Positions 27,207-36,381 of a DNA stretch of 64,000 nucleotides are shown piece by piece. The position numbers and the translations under genes are program-made. The stretch is taken from positions 2,418,001 to 2,482,000 of the forward strand of contig NZ_QUOV01000001.1 in assembly GCF_003390395.1 (NCBI RefSeq), given 5' to 3'. The notes under the pieces were generated by a model, which was not told where the DNA came from, made no database searches, and saw only the letters and a list, made by a program, of their open reading frames with translations. The DNA comes from Thalassotalea euphylliae. GTDB lineage: Bacteria; Pseudomonadota; Gammaproteobacteria; Enterobacterales; Alteromonadaceae. Each line of letters begins with the position of its first letter. Position 1 is the first letter of the stretch.

Positions 27207-28436
27207 CTAGCCAAAGAACCAGTAGCATACGCAAATAGCAGCGAACATGCCGGCAAAGTCAGCAATCAGCCCACAGGTAACCGCATGACGGGTATAGCGA
27301 ATACCCACAGAGCCGAAATAAACCGCCAATACATAAAAGGTGGTTTCCGTAGAACCTTGCATAATAGAGGCTAAACGCCCTGCAAATGAATCAGCGCCAT
27401 AAGTATTCATGGTCTCTATCATCATGGCGCGCGAGCCTGAGCCACTAAGGGGTTTCATTAAAGCCGTTGGCATAGCATCAACAAACGCCGTATCAAAACC
27501 TAATAACGCAACAAAATGGCGAAAAGTGTCGACAATCAAGGTTAATGCCCCGCTCGCACGAAGCACGCCTATCGCTACCAACATCGCTAATAAATACGGG
27601 ATCAGCTTGATACTGGTTTCGAAGCCCTCTTTAGCACCATTTATAAAGGCGTCGTAAACATTAATCTTGCGCCACATTGCTACTGAGATAAACGCTATGA
27701 TGGTTAGGAAAATTAACGAGTTACCTAAAATAGACGACTGCTGAGCCAGAAGTTCGCTGCTGAGTTGGGCAAAATAGATAATTAATGCAATTAACACTGC
27801 TGCACCAGCGCTAAAATAGAGTAAGATCACTTTCTGCATTAATTGAATTTTTTGTTTGTAAGCCACTGCCAGTAAACCAACAAAACTAGAGGCAAAGGTT
27901 GCCAGCAGAATAGGAATAAACACATCGGTCGGATTTGCCGCCCCTTGCTGCGCGCGATAAACAAACACTGCGATTGGAAAGAGTGTGACTGAGCTAGTGT
28001 TAAGTACCAAAAACAAAATTTGGGCATCGGTCGCGGTATCTTTTTTGGGGTTAAGAGTTTGCAAGTCCTGCATCGCTTTTAGCCCGAGAGGCGTAGCCGC
28101 ATTGTCGAGTCCGAGAAAGTTTGCCGATAAGTTCATGGTCATTGAGCCCATCGCCGGATGACCTTTTGGCACTTGTGGCATCAACTTTTGAAACAAAGGT
28201 GAGATCATTAATGACAGGCGATTGATCACCCCTGCTTGCTCAGCTACCTTCATCATGCCTAGCCAAAAGCTTAAAATACCAATCAAGCCGATCGCAATTT
28301 CTACCGTAACCTTCGACATGTCAAATATGCTATTGATAACGGCTGAAAAGATTTCGCCATTGCCTAGAAAAAACCATTGATGTAGTGATGAAAATAAAGC
28401 GAGAAAAAAGAAGCTGATCCAGATTTTGTTTAGCAC
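27207..28436 (-). CDS. Fused SpmA/SpmB-like nucleoside-recognition (Gate) membrane protein
   Basis: A 409-residue inner-membrane protein with two Gate-type halves. The first (residues about 40-200) has SpmA motifs such as NLSANFLGLDNAATPLGLKA; the second (about 255-409) has SpmB motifs such as MPTALMKPLSGSGSR and IMQGSTETTFYVLAVYFGSVG. In Bacillus the two are separate genes for spore dehydration; here they are one chain in a non-spore-former, and substrate and role are unknown. The start is a GTG at 28436 immediately after an in-frame stop, with a weak ribosome binding site. It stands upstream of prpR and is not obviously linked to it. Confidence 0.85.
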   Translation of the reverse strand: MLNKIWISFFFLALFSSLHQWFFLGNGEIFSAVINSIFDMSKVTVEIAIGLIGILSFWLGMMKVAEQAGVINRLSLMISPLFQKLMPQVPKGHPAMGSMTMNLSANFLGLDNAATPLGLKAMQDLQTLNPKKDTATDAQILFLVLNTSSVTLFPIAVFVYRAQQGAANPTDVFIPILLATFASSFVGLLAVAYKQKIQLMQKVILLYFSAGAAVLIALIIYFAQLSSELLAQQSSILGNSLIFLTIIAFISVAMWRKINVYDAFINGAKEGFETSIKLIPYLLAMLVAIGVLRASGALTLIVDTFRHFVALLGFDTAFVDAMPTALMKPLSGSGSRAMMIETMNTYGADSFAGRLASIMQGSTETTFYVLAVYFGSVGIRYTRHAVTCGLIADFAGMFAAICVCYWFFG

Positions 28437-28759
28437 AAGTTATTCTTATTTATGAAATTGCACGCTGTAATATGATGGCATAATTGCTTGTGCTATATCT
28501 ACTGTCCTGCCTTTACTTATGACAGTAAATAATTGTCTTTATTACGATGACGTAGCTGTAGAAAAAGTGTTAATAACCCGTATAAAGGTAAGGGATAAGC
28601 TGTGGTTTAACACGTAATAAATAGATATTTATATTTAACTTTCAACAAGATAAAAAATATAGAGAATTTTCTCGCAAAGCTATCAGTTTGCACTACAATT
28701 TAGTTTGCACTGTCTATTTTTTAAACATTATTCAAAATTTTAATCTTTCAGTATTTAAA

Positions 28760-28789
28760 TTGAGAATATATTATTAAGTTCAATAGAAT
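28760..28789 (+). promoter_or_regulatory. Candidate small-RNA promoter
   Basis: TTGAGA (28760-28765), an 18-base spacer, then TAGAAT (28784-28789). It is a fair sigma-70 match in AT-rich DNA, where chance matches are common; its main support is the terminator about 200 bases downstream on the same strand. Confidence 0.4.
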
Positions 28790-28795
28790 AGCGGT

Positions 28796-28998
28796 GATTA
28801 AAATATGCTCGCAAGCTCTGTTATATAGAAGTTAGGTTGAAGTTGTAGTTACCCAACAAAATCTATGGTTAGACTTAAAAGGATTTAGGTCAAATATTAT
28901 TGATTGAAGTCTGAACAAGTTAATTAGCGCACGGCTCAACTCCTTTTGAGCCATTCCCCTGGAACCCGAAATTGCTGTTTATTTCGGGTCCTTTTTTA
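28796..28998 (+). ncRNA. Candidate small RNA of about 200 nt
   Basis: A plus-strand transcript from the promoter-like element at 28760-28789 would run about 200 bases and end at a strong intrinsic terminator. The 3' part has a seven-bp hairpin (28934-28953, GGCTCAA / TTGAGCC), a single-stranded C-rich link (ATTCCCCTGG) and the terminator stem, an architecture usual for Hfq- or ProQ-bound small RNAs. I recognise no family. It is antisense to no gene. The start is a guess; the 3' end is well supported. Confidence 0.45.
28962..28998 (+). terminator. Plus-strand intrinsic terminator without an assigned gene
   Basis: Nine-bp stem ACCCGAAAT / ATTTCGGGT, extendable by two GC pairs around a bulge, followed by CCTTTTTT on the plus strand. 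No T run follows on the minus strand, so it cannot serve tatD. It must end a plus-strand transcript. Confidence 0.75.
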
Positions 28999-29055
28999 TT
29001 TCTCTATCAACAACCTACGTAATAACTCCATCTACTTTTCTAAAGGCTGAACCAT

Positions 29056-29823
29056 TTAAAGCTCGAACAATTGATTAAAGTTTTCAGTCGATTGTCTTGC
29101 AATATCTTCCACAGAGCAGCCACGAATACTTGCTAAATGCTTGGCCACTTCAACCACATAAGCGGGTTGATTTTGTTTGCCACGATGCGGAACTGGCGCT
29201 AAATAAGGAGAGTCGGTTTCAATGAGAAATCGGTCCGCTGGTACTTGCTTAGCAACTTCTCTTAGTTCATGTGCATTCTTAAAAGTTACGATCCCTGAGA
29301 ATGAAATATAAAACCCTAAATCAATCGCTTGCTTAGCCATTTCCCAGTTTTCGGTAAAGCAATGTAAAATACCACCGACTTCTGAAGCATGCTCGCTACG
29401 CAGTAAATCAATGGTGTCTTGTCGTGCATCACGAGTGTGAATAATTAAAGGTTTTTTTACGTTACGCGCAACCTGAATATGCTTAACAAAAGCATCAAGT
29501 TGCAATTCTTTCGTTTCTGGCGCGTAATAGTAATCCAAGCCAGTTTCACCAATCGCAATGACTTTATCCGTTGCAGATAATTGTTCTAGCTGATCGATTG
29601 ACGTAACGTGCTCTTGATTAAGTGGGTGAACGCCGCACGACAAATAAACATTGTCGAAAGCTAGCGTTTTCTCAACCATCGAGGGAAATTCTTCAAGTGT
29701 TACGCTCACGCATAACATTTTTTCAACGCCGACTGCACTAGCAGAAGAAACGACGTTAGCAATACTTTGGTTAAAATCAGAAAGATCGAGTCGATCTAAA
29801 TGGCAGTGAGAGTCAATATACAA
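29056..29823 (-). CDS. tatD: TatD-family metal-dependent hydrolase
   Basis: A 255-residue TIM-barrel hydrolase with the metal-binding start DSHCHLD, GETGLDYYYAP, IIHTRDA, LHCFTE and ETDSPYLAP. This belongs to the YcfH/TatD group of DNases and hydrolases; in E. coli the corresponding gene (ycfH) also follows holB. The start is TTG at 29823 (then YIDSHC), supported by an AGGTG five bases upstream; no ATG is available before the DSHCHLD motif. It is 19 bases after pilZ, the last gene of the pabC-to-tatD operon. Confidence 0.9.
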   Translation of the reverse strand: MYIDSHCHLDRLDLSDFNQSIANVVSSASAVGVEKMLCVSVTLEEFPSMVEKTLAFDNVYLSCGVHPLNQEHVTSIDQLEQLSATDKVIAIGETGLDYYYAPETKELQLDAFVKHIQVARNVKKPLIIHTRDARQDTIDLLRSEHASEVGGILHCFTENWEMAKQAIDLGFYISFSGIVTFKNAHELREVAKQVPADRFLIETDSPYLAPVPHRGKQNQPAYVVEVAKHLASIRGCSVEDIARQSTENFNQLFEL

Positions 29824-29842
29824 AATACACCTAATTGTTGTG

Positions 29843-30169
29843 TTACATGGTTAATGTTGGCTCAGAGGAGTTTAGGTGGCGTGCGATCATTTTTTCAATT
29901 TGTGCGCGAACATTTTCCGTGTCTTCAACAAAGCTTACACCAATACCAGGCGGTGTACCGTTTTGTGCCCCCACAGGTGTTAGCCAGCAAATAACGCCTT
30001 TTACACGTGATTTTTCTAATGAGTCTGGCAACAGCACATCTAGCTCTATTTCCGTGCCTAATTCAAAATACTCTGGTGTTCTAACAAACAGACCGCCGTT
30101 TTTCAAAAACGGCATATATGACTGATATAAGTCACGCTCTGTTAAGAACTCCAAATACAAGCTATCCAT
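29843..30169 (-). CDS. pilZ: PilZ-domain protein of the type IV pilus class
   Basis: A 108-residue single PilZ domain. The sequence resembles P. aeruginosa PilZ (NGGLFVRTPEYFELG, GVICWLTP, GIGVSF) and, like it, lacks a clear N-terminal RxxxR c-di-GMP site, so it probably acts through protein contacts (with PilB and FimX in well-studied species) in pilus assembly. The ATG at 30169 has an AGGGG ribosome binding site; an upstream TTG overlaps holB and is rejected. It follows holB, the same order as in Pseudomonas. Confidence 0.85.
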   Translation of the reverse strand: MDSLYLEFLTERDLYQSYMPFLKNGGLFVRTPEYFELGTEIELDVLLPDSLEKSRVKGVICWLTPVGAQNGTPPGIGVSFVEDTENVRAQIEKMIARHLNSSEPTLTM

Positions 30170-30179
30170 TCTTCCCCTC

Positions 30180-31145
30180 TTATACGGTAACAATTTCTTT
30201 TATTGTTATAGCAAGCTGTTGAGTTAATACATCTTGATTTGCTTGCTGATAGTCACGTGACCGCTTATTTGCTGACAATATTACCTGAAAAATACGCATC
30301 AGCGTATCACTATCCATAGATTGTGCCGCATGCCAGTTAATTTTATCGCTTTCGGGTGCCTGCCATCCCTGATTAACTCGCAATAATGTTGAAACAATAC
30401 GTTCAAGCCAGATAAGCGCTCTAGGCTCCGCTAGAAGTGCTTGCTCAAATAATGGAAAGTTCAACGTACCAACAAGCAAATCTATGGTGGCCGACGCTAA
30501 CTCTTCGTATGCTTGATTCTCTTGCACGCTCTGCAATTCTGGCAAGTAAGTTGTATTGGCGTATGGCTGGTGACCGATGTTTTGCTTGAATTGCTCGGTC
30601 AATAGTGGCCGTAATGATACTAACTGACATCGACTCAAAATAGTCGGCAACAAGCTTTCAATGTTGTTGGTTGTTAATACCAAAGTATTACCCAGTGAAG
30701 GCTCTTCAAGCGTTTTCAATAAGGCGTTAGCCGCCGCAACAGTCAGTTGCTCTACTTGTTTAATCAGCACGGTTTTTTGTGAGGCGATCTGTGGTCGAGT
30801 CTCCAGGAACTTGGTAACCGCACGGATTGACTCAACACCTATGGTCTTGTCGCCTTCATCTATGGTTAATAGATCGGGAAAACTTTGGCTCGCGATAAGT
30901 TTACAATGCTTACAATAACCACAAGGCGCTTGTTTAATGTTAACAGCAGTCTGATCGGCACTTTGTCCATTATTAACGTTAACGCACGCCAAACGAGATG
31001 CCAGCCAAAGCGCCAGCGTTGCTTTGCCAGCGCCAGCTTCACCAGTTATCAGTAGCGCGTGAGGCAGGCGCTGGGTGCGAATTTGCTGTACTAATGACTG
31101 CTGATGTTTGCTAAGCCAAGGGTATGAAGAGCTCATATTGGTCAT
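30180..31145 (-). CDS. holB: DNA polymerase III delta' subunit HolB
   Basis: A 321-residue AAA+ clamp-loader subunit. Seen: P-loop GEAGAGKATLA, a zinc module with cysteines in PCGYCKHCK, and the SRC motif (TILSRCQLV). It helps open the sliding clamp in replication. Of three possible starts (GTG 31157, ATG 31145, ATG 31136), 31145 leaves one base after the tmk stop and is chosen without strong ribosome-binding evidence. The C-terminal part is divergent, as usual for HolB. Confidence 0.92.
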   Translation of the reverse strand: MTNMSSSYPWLSKHQQSLVQQIRTQRLPHALLITGEAGAGKATLALWLASRLACVNVNNGQSADQTAVNIKQAPCGYCKHCKLIASQSFPDLLTIDEGDKTIGVESIRAVTKFLETRPQIASQKTVLIKQVEQLTVAAANALLKTLEEPSLGNTLVLTTNNIESLLPTILSRCQLVSLRPLLTEQFKQNIGHQPYANTTYLPELQSVQENQAYEELASATIDLLVGTLNFPLFEQALLAEPRALIWLERIVSTLLRVNQGWQAPESDKINWHAAQSMDSDTLMRIFQVILSANKRSRDYQQANQDVLTQQLAITIKEIVTV

Positions 31146-31146
31146 A

Positions 31147-31770
31147 TTAACTGACAAACTGGGCTAGTGCTTGTTTAATGTCTTGATGCACTTTTGACAT
31201 CTCTTGGCTCGCATCAATTGATACTATCGTTTCATCTTCAGCCGCTAGTGATTGGTATTTTTGATGAACACGCTCAAAAAAGTCCATCTGCTCTAGCTCG
31301 ATTCGATCGAGTGCACCACGCGCTCTCGCTCTAGCAAGGCCAATGCTAGGCGCAATATCTAAATATAAGGTCAAGTCAGGCTTAAAGCCTTTTAGCGTTA
31401 CATCAGCAATCGTATTCATGACTTCATCCGCAATTTGTCGGCCGCCCCCTTGGTAGGCACGGGATGATAAATCATGACGATCGCCAATCACCCAAGTACC
31501 ATTTTCAAGCGCTGGTTGAATAACGTTGGCAAGTAACTGACTACGGCTTGCATACATCAGTAAAAGCTCAGTTTCTTGGGTGATCGTTTCTTGGTGATCA
31601 GCAGATTTAACGATATTGCGTAATTGCTCGGCAAGCTTGGTACCGCCTGGCTCTCTGGTTTGAATAAAGTTAATATTTTGTTGGCTTAAATAGTCGGTAA
31701 TCACATGAATAGCAGACGATTTCCCTGCTCCTTCCATGCCTTCAACAACAATAAATTTACCTTGTGTCAT
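31147..31770 (-). CDS. tmk: Thymidylate kinase
   Basis: A 207-residue kinase that phosphorylates dTMP to dTDP. Seen: P-loop GMEGAGKSS, the DRx motif (GDRHDLSSRAYQGGGR) and the LID segment with ARARGALDRIE. Its start overlaps the mltG stop by one base (TAATG). It is in the usual mltG-tmk-holB order. Confidence 0.96.
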   Translation of the reverse strand: MTQGKFIVVEGMEGAGKSSAIHVITDYLSQQNINFIQTREPGGTKLAEQLRNIVKSADHQETITQETELLLMYASRSQLLANVIQPALENGTWVIGDRHDLSSRAYQGGGRQIADEVMNTIADVTLKGFKPDLTLYLDIAPSIGLARARARGALDRIELEQMDFFERVHQKYQSLAAEDETIVSIDASQEMSKVHQDIKQALAQFVS

Positions 31771-32777
31771 TAAGACTTTCCTAACTGATATTTTCTAACT
31801 GCTCGATTATGCTCAGTTAATGTTTTGGAGAATTGGTGGCTGCCGTCGCCTTTACTGACGAAATATAAGTAGTCACTATGCTCTGGATTCAACGCGGCTT
31901 GTATCGCCGATAACCCGGGCATTGCGATAGGCGTTGGTGGCAAGCCATTAATGCGATAGGTATTATACTCGGTTTTTTCTCTTAAGTGGGCACGCGTAAT
32001 ATCGCCTTGATAACGATCCCCTAAGCCATAAATAACCGTTGGGTCCGTCTGCAAGCGCATTTTTTTGCGTAAACGATTGACGAATACCGATGCAATGCGT
32101 GGCTGTTCACGTACTAAGCCTGTTTCTTTTTCGATGATAGACGCCATTATCAGTGCTTGATAAGGCGTTTGATATGGCAAGTCTGGTGCTCTGTTTTGCC
32201 ATTGTTCATTCAAGGTTTCGTTCATCCGCTGATAAGCACGTTTGAGCAATTCAATATCTTTAGTGCCGACAGTAAATGCATAAGTATCGGGAAAAAACCA
32301 ACCTTCCGGTTGTGTTAGCTCAAGCCCCAAAGCATCAACAATTGTTGATATATCGACGGCCGTATCACTTTTTTCAATCATTGGTTCATTGCGCAGTTGC
32401 ACCAACCACTCACTCAATGTAGTACCTTCAATAAAGGTAATTTGTGCTTGATACTCTTTACCTTGTGCAATTCTGTCGATTAATGAATACAAATTATCTT
32501 GCGGTGTTACTTGATAGGTACCCGTTTTCAAGGCGACACGTGTTGGGTTTAAACGCGCGAAGTTTCTTAACCAAAAGCGATTCTCAATCAACTTTTTATC
32601 GACTAATGCCTTCGAAAATCGATGCATAGTATCGCCAGGCTTTATCGAGATAAGTTGCGCTTCGTTAATATTCAGTGGTGTACTCATGGCTTGTTGCATT
32701 TGTTGCCAGCCAATCGCGGCAATCACTGAAATAAGTGCACCTAATGCCAACAGGGTGAAAACTAACTTCTTGATCAT
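31770..32777 (-). CDS. mltG: Endolytic murein transglycosylase MltG
   Basis: A 335-residue YceG-family protein anchored by one N-terminal helix (about residues 4-24). The periplasmic part has a LysM-like region (ISIKPGDTMHRF) and the catalytic segment ASIIEKETG with the glutamate of the family, and RLRTDPT-like MRLQTDPTVIYG. It cuts nascent glycan strands and sets their length. Its start overlaps the pabC stop by four bases (ATGA), indicating coupled translation. Confidence 0.95.
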   Translation of the reverse strand: MIKKLVFTLLALGALISVIAAIGWQQMQQAMSTPLNINEAQLISIKPGDTMHRFSKALVDKKLIENRFWLRNFARLNPTRVALKTGTYQVTPQDNLYSLIDRIAQGKEYQAQITFIEGTTLSEWLVQLRNEPMIEKSDTAVDISTIVDALGLELTQPEGWFFPDTYAFTVGTKDIELLKRAYQRMNETLNEQWQNRAPDLPYQTPYQALIMASIIEKETGLVREQPRIASVFVNRLRKKMRLQTDPTVIYGLGDRYQGDITRAHLREKTEYNTYRINGLPPTPIAMPGLSAIQAALNPEHSDYLYFVSKGDGSHQFSKTLTEHNRAVRKYQLGKS

Positions 32778-33631
32778 AGCGTAAACTCTTTTTGCAACTT
32801 GTGAACAGGGGCGAGACTAAGTGCAGAGCCCGCAAACTTATGGACAGGAGCAATCCCAAGTACAGAATTACAAACTAACATGCTGTTGATGTCACTCATT
32901 ACCAATTCCTTTTGTTCAACAATTTCCACTGAGTATTTATCGCTTTTTTTTAACTGCTGGATAAGATATTGCCTCGCCAACCCATCTACGCCCGACATCG
33001 AAAGGTTAGGTGTTAACCAAGTGCTTTTTTCATCAGAAGTTGCAAGACTAGCTTGCTGCTTAGTAAGCCAAAAAACATTGCCAGCACTCGCTTCAATTAT
33101 ATGACCTAAACAATTACTGACCAACAAGTCATCCTCTTCGCGTTCATCTAGTTCTTGTCTCACGAGTACTTGTTCTAACCGATTGAGATGCTTTATACCG
33201 GCCAGCAACGGATTAACGCCAAGCGCAGTTTTCGCTAACCCTAGATTGATCCCCTGTTGATGCCACGTGTTGTAATGTACAGGAAATTCATGAATTGAAA
33301 TGATTACCTTACCTTGGGTGCAACCAAGTCGAGAATACCCTCTTCCCCCCTCACCTGCTGAAATCAGGACTTTGAGCACTGCCAGCGGGTAGTCTTTGGC
33401 AAGCTCGGCTAACCGCTGCTCTAAACCTGATAACTCTACATCAATTACAAGGCGCTGAACGCCGTTTAACAATCGTTCAATATGTGCAGATAGGTTTAAT
33501 ACTTTACCCTCAGCAATTTTTGCAGTGGTAAAAAGGCCATCACCATAGGCCAAGGCGCGATCACTGGTACTAATCTTTTGTCGGTTTTGTTTTTTTGGTT
33601 GTTGGAATATTTCGACGTAGCTATGTGACAT
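32774..33631 (-). CDS. pabC: Aminodeoxychorismate lyase
   Basis: A 285-residue PLP enzyme of the class IV aminotransferase fold. It releases pyruvate from aminodeoxychorismate to give p-aminobenzoate for folate. Seen: RALAYGDGLFTTAKI, the lysine region AGIKHLNRLEQVL and the cofactor-binding EASAGNVFW. Its order with fabF and mltG matches E. coli, but here a strong terminator (33671-33699) lies 40 bases upstream, so it needs its own promoter or readthrough. Confidence 0.93.
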   Translation of the reverse strand: MSHSYVEIFQQPKKQNRQKISTSDRALAYGDGLFTTAKIAEGKVLNLSAHIERLLNGVQRLVIDVELSGLEQRLAELAKDYPLAVLKVLISAGEGGRGYSRLGCTQGKVIISIHEFPVHYNTWHQQGINLGLAKTALGVNPLLAGIKHLNRLEQVLVRQELDEREEDDLLVSNCLGHIIEASAGNVFWLTKQQASLATSDEKSTWLTPNLSMSGVDGLARQYLIQQLKKSDKYSVEIVEQKELVMSDINSMLVCNSVLGIAPVHKFAGSALSLAPVHKLQKEFTL

Positions 33632-33670
33632 GTAAAAATGACATGTAATACTTACATGCTAAAAATAAAA

Positions 33671-33699
33671 AAGCTTGAATACCTAAAGTATTCAAGCTT
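33671..33699 (-). terminator. Terminator between fabF and pabC
   Basis: Perfect 12-bp stem AAGCTTGAATAC / GTATTCAAGCTT with a five-base loop, followed by TTTTTTATTTTT on the minus strand. It lies 120 bases after the fabF stop and 40 bases before the pabC start. Confidence 0.85.
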
Positions 33700-33819
33700 A
33701 ATTGATTGATAGCAAGCGATATTTACGTGTTAACTACACCTTAGACGGTAATTAGCGACCGAAAATTTATTTAGCCTGTGTTACGTAAACTGCTTACTAA
33801 TCGACTTTTTTAAACTCTT

Positions 33820-35052
33820 CTAAACTTTTTTAAATAATAAAGAGCCGTTTGTGCCGCCAAAACCGAATGAATTACAAAGTGCATATTCAAGGTCAACGTC
33901 GCGGGCGCCATCAGCAATGTAATCTAAGTCGCAGCCTTCGCTTGGGTTTTCTAAATTAATCGTCGGCGGTACTTTGCCATTAGCAATGGCCTGAATAGTA
34001 AAGATCGCTTCAACAGCACCGGCGGCACCAAGTAAATGACCTGTCATCGACTTTGTTGAACCTACCATCAATGCTTTTGCATGATCACCAAATACGGTTT
34101 TTACTGCGTTGGTTTCAGCAATGTCACCCGCAGGTGTCGATGTACCATGGGCATTAATATAACCAATTTTTGTAATATCGATGTCGGCATCATTAATAGC
34201 ATTTTGCATTGCAGCAGCCGCACCTTCACCATCAGCCGGTGGTGACGTCATATGATGGGCATCACCGCTCATACCAAAGCCAACAAGTTCAGCGTAAACT
34301 TTTGCACCACGAGCTTTCGCGTGTTCATACTCTTCTAGCATAATTACGCCTGCACCATCACCCAGTACAAATCCATCTCTGTCTTGATCCCAAGGGCGAG
34401 AGGCTTTCTCTGGATCGTCATTTCGTGTTGATAAGGCACGTGCCGCGCCGAAGCCACCCATGCCTAGTGGCGTTGAAGCTTTTTCTGCACCGCCAGCAAG
34501 CATTGCATCGGCATCGCCGTAAGCAATCATACGCGCCGCATGACCAATATTGTGAACACCGCTAGTACACGCCGTGACAATTGAAATGTTTGGACCTTTT
34601 AAGCCGTACTGAATAGACAGGTGGCCTGAGATCATATTGATAATGGTCGCAGGAACAAAAAATGGTGATAGTCTACGTGGGCTGCTATTTAATAACTTCT
34701 CGTGGTTCTCTTCAATTAAGCCTAAACCGCCAATCCCTGAGCCGACAGCAACGCCAATACGTGCTGCATTTTGTTCTGTCACGTCAATGCCAGAATCTTT
34801 AATTGCCTGAATACCTGCGGCTACGCCGTACTGGATAAACAAGTCCATTTTTTTGGCTTCTTTTTTTGGCATATAGTCTTCAACATTGAAGTCTTTTACC
34901 AAACCAGCAAACTTAGTTGGGTAGTCTGTGGTATCAAAATGCTCAATCATGCTGATGCCACTTTGACCAGCAAGCAAGGCATTAAATGTTTGTTCAGGTG
35001 AATTGCCCAGCGGGCTCAACATACCAAGACCGGTAACTACAACACGTCGCAT
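33820..35052 (-). CDS. fabF: Beta-ketoacyl-ACP synthase II
   Basis: A 410-residue condensing enzyme that elongates acyl-ACP with malonyl-ACP. The Cys-His-His triad is visible: [22 protein letters not shown], and [12 protein letters not shown]. Start [10 protein letters not shown] is the family's. It follows acpP, the usual gene order. In gammaproteobacteria FabF supports temperature control of membrane unsaturation, which is relevant in a marine organism. Confidence 0.97.
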   Translation of the reverse strand: MRRVVVTGLGMLSPLGNSPEQTFNALLAGQSGISMIEHFDTTDYPTKFAGLVKDFNVEDYMPKKEAKKMDLFIQYGVAAGIQAIKDSGIDVTEQNAARIGVAVGSGIGGLGLIEENHEKLLNSSPRRLSPFFVPATIINMISGHLSIQYGLKGPNISIVTACTSGVHNIGHAARMIAYGDADAMLAGGAEKASTPLGMGGFGAARALSTRNDDPEKASRPWDQDRDGFVLGDGAGVIMLEEYEHAKARGAKVYAELVGFGMSGDAHHMTSPPADGEGAAAAMQNAINDADIDITKIGYINAHGTSTPAGDIAETNAVKTVFGDHAKALMVGSTKSMTGHLLGAAGAVEAIFTIQAIANGKVPPTINLENPSEGCDLDYIADGARDVDLEYALCNSFGFGGTNGSLLFKKV

Positions 35053-35199
35053 AGGAAGAGTTGCCTCCGATAGAATAGATTTTAGATAGGTAATTATAGT
35101 TCGTTAATGCTCAGTTTAGTTGATTCTATTTAACACGAGCGATAACGAGATGACTTAGGTAGAAAGTAATCAGGCGGTATGTACCGCCTGATTTAATAA

Positions 35200-35433
35200 T
35201 TACTGGTTAGCTGTTACGTAATCGATTGCAGCTTGAACAGTTGTGATCTTCTCTGCTTCTTCGTCAGGGATCTCTGTGTCAAACTCTTCTTCTAACGCCA
35301 TAACTAATTCAACAGTATCAAGTGAGTCAGCGCCTAAGTCGTCAACGAAAGATGCTTCATTCGTTACTTCGTCTTCGCTTACACCCAGTTGCTCAACTGT
35401 AATTTTTTTTACGCGTTCTTCGATAGTACTCAT
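35200..35433 (-). CDS. acpP: Acyl carrier protein
   Basis: A 77-residue acidic four-helix protein carrying growing acyl chains. The phosphopantetheine serine is S37 (counting Met) in [12 protein letters not shown]. The ATG at 35433 ([10 protein letters not shown]) is chosen over a longer upstream frame because it gives the family's exact length and has AAGGA eight bases before it. Located between fabG and fabF. Confidence 0.98.
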   Translation of the reverse strand: MSTIEERVKKITVEQLGVSEDEVTNEASFVDDLGADSLDTVELVMALEEEFDTEIPDEEAEKITTVQAAIDYVTANQ

Positions 35434-35599
35434 TTTTTTTCCTTTACTAGAATATGCAATTTTGCAAATTGCGTGTAGTGTATTCGCCAAAAGTTATCCA
35501 TGCAAGCAACTAATTTTAGTTTTTGTTCTGGTCTAACCTGCTGGCCTGTATATATTTATATCAATTTTGTAGCATTTAACAAGGTCTGTAGCAAGCCTA

Positions 35600-36334
35600 C
35601 TAGACCATGTACATACCACCATTTACGTGAATCGTTTCACCGGTAATGTAAGCTGCTGCATCAGACGCTAAAAAAGCAACCGTGCTAGCAATTTCTTCCG
35701 GCTTACCTAAACGATTCGCTGGTACTTGAGAAAAAATACCTTCTTTTTGTTCATCGGTCAGCGTTTGCGTCATATCTGTGTCGATAAAGCCAGGTGCGAC
35801 GGTATTAACCGTAATTCCACGTGAGGCAACTTCTCTAGCCAATGACTTGGTGAAACCTAACAAGCCTGCTTTAGCTGTCGCATAGTTGACTTGGCCAGCA
35901 TTACCCATAGTGCCAACAACAGAGCCAATATTGATTATGCGACCACAACGATTCTTCATCATTGGGCGCAATACAGCTTTACTTAGTTTAAAAACAGATG
36001 ACAAATTAGTCTCGATAATATCGTCCCATTCATCTGCTTTCATGCGCATGATCAAGTTATCGCGCGTTATACCAGCGTTATTTACTAAAATATCGATAGC
36101 GCCATGCTCTGTTTTAATGGTTTCAAACATCGCCGCAATAGAATCATCACTGGTCACATTTAACACTAAGCCATGCCCTTGGCCTAAGTATTCACTAATT
36201 TTTTCAGCACCGTGCTCTGATGTAGCAGTACCAATAACAGTTGCGCCAAGCGCCTTAAGTTGGCTTGCTATAGCTTTACCAATACCGCGACTTGCGCCTG
36301 TAACAAGTGCGATTTTACCTTCTAAAGAAAACAT
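35600..36334 (-). CDS. fabG: 3-oxoacyl-ACP reductase
   Basis: A 244-residue short-chain dehydrogenase. Seen: NADPH motif TGASRGIGKAIA, NNAG (VNNAGITRDNL), catalytic Ser in IGSVVG and YATAK. It reduces 3-oxoacyl-ACP in fatty acid elongation. It starts 47 bases after fabD in the fab operon. Confidence 0.97.
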   Translation of the reverse strand: MFSLEGKIALVTGASRGIGKAIASQLKALGATVIGTATSEHGAEKISEYLGQGHGLVLNVTSDDSIAAMFETIKTEHGAIDILVNNAGITRDNLIMRMKADEWDDIIETNLSSVFKLSKAVLRPMMKNRCGRIINIGSVVGTMGNAGQVNYATAKAGLLGFTKSLAREVASRGITVNTVAPGFIDTDMTQTLTDEQKEGIFSQVPANRLGKPEEIASTVAFLASDAAAYITGETIHVNGGMYMV

Positions 36335-36381
36335 ATATTTCCTATTTTTAGTAGCTTTTAATAATCGCTAGGCTAAATCAC

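Larger units (their letters stand above)
28437..29055. other. Gene-free gap holding a candidate small RNA
   Basis: About 620 AT-rich bases between the SpmA/SpmB gene and tatD, both on the minus strand. I find no protein gene. A plus-strand promoter-like pair (28760-28789), a hairpin (28934-28953) and a strong plus-strand terminator (28962-28998) cannot be explained by the neighbours. Confidence 0.6.

Noticed and set aside
28962..28998. Terminator of tatD
   Set aside because: The T run is on the plus strand; on the minus strand, the direction of tatD, no T run follows.
35886..36371. A 161-codon frame antisense to fabG
   Set aside because: Runs fully opposite a certain fabG gene and has no recognisable features.
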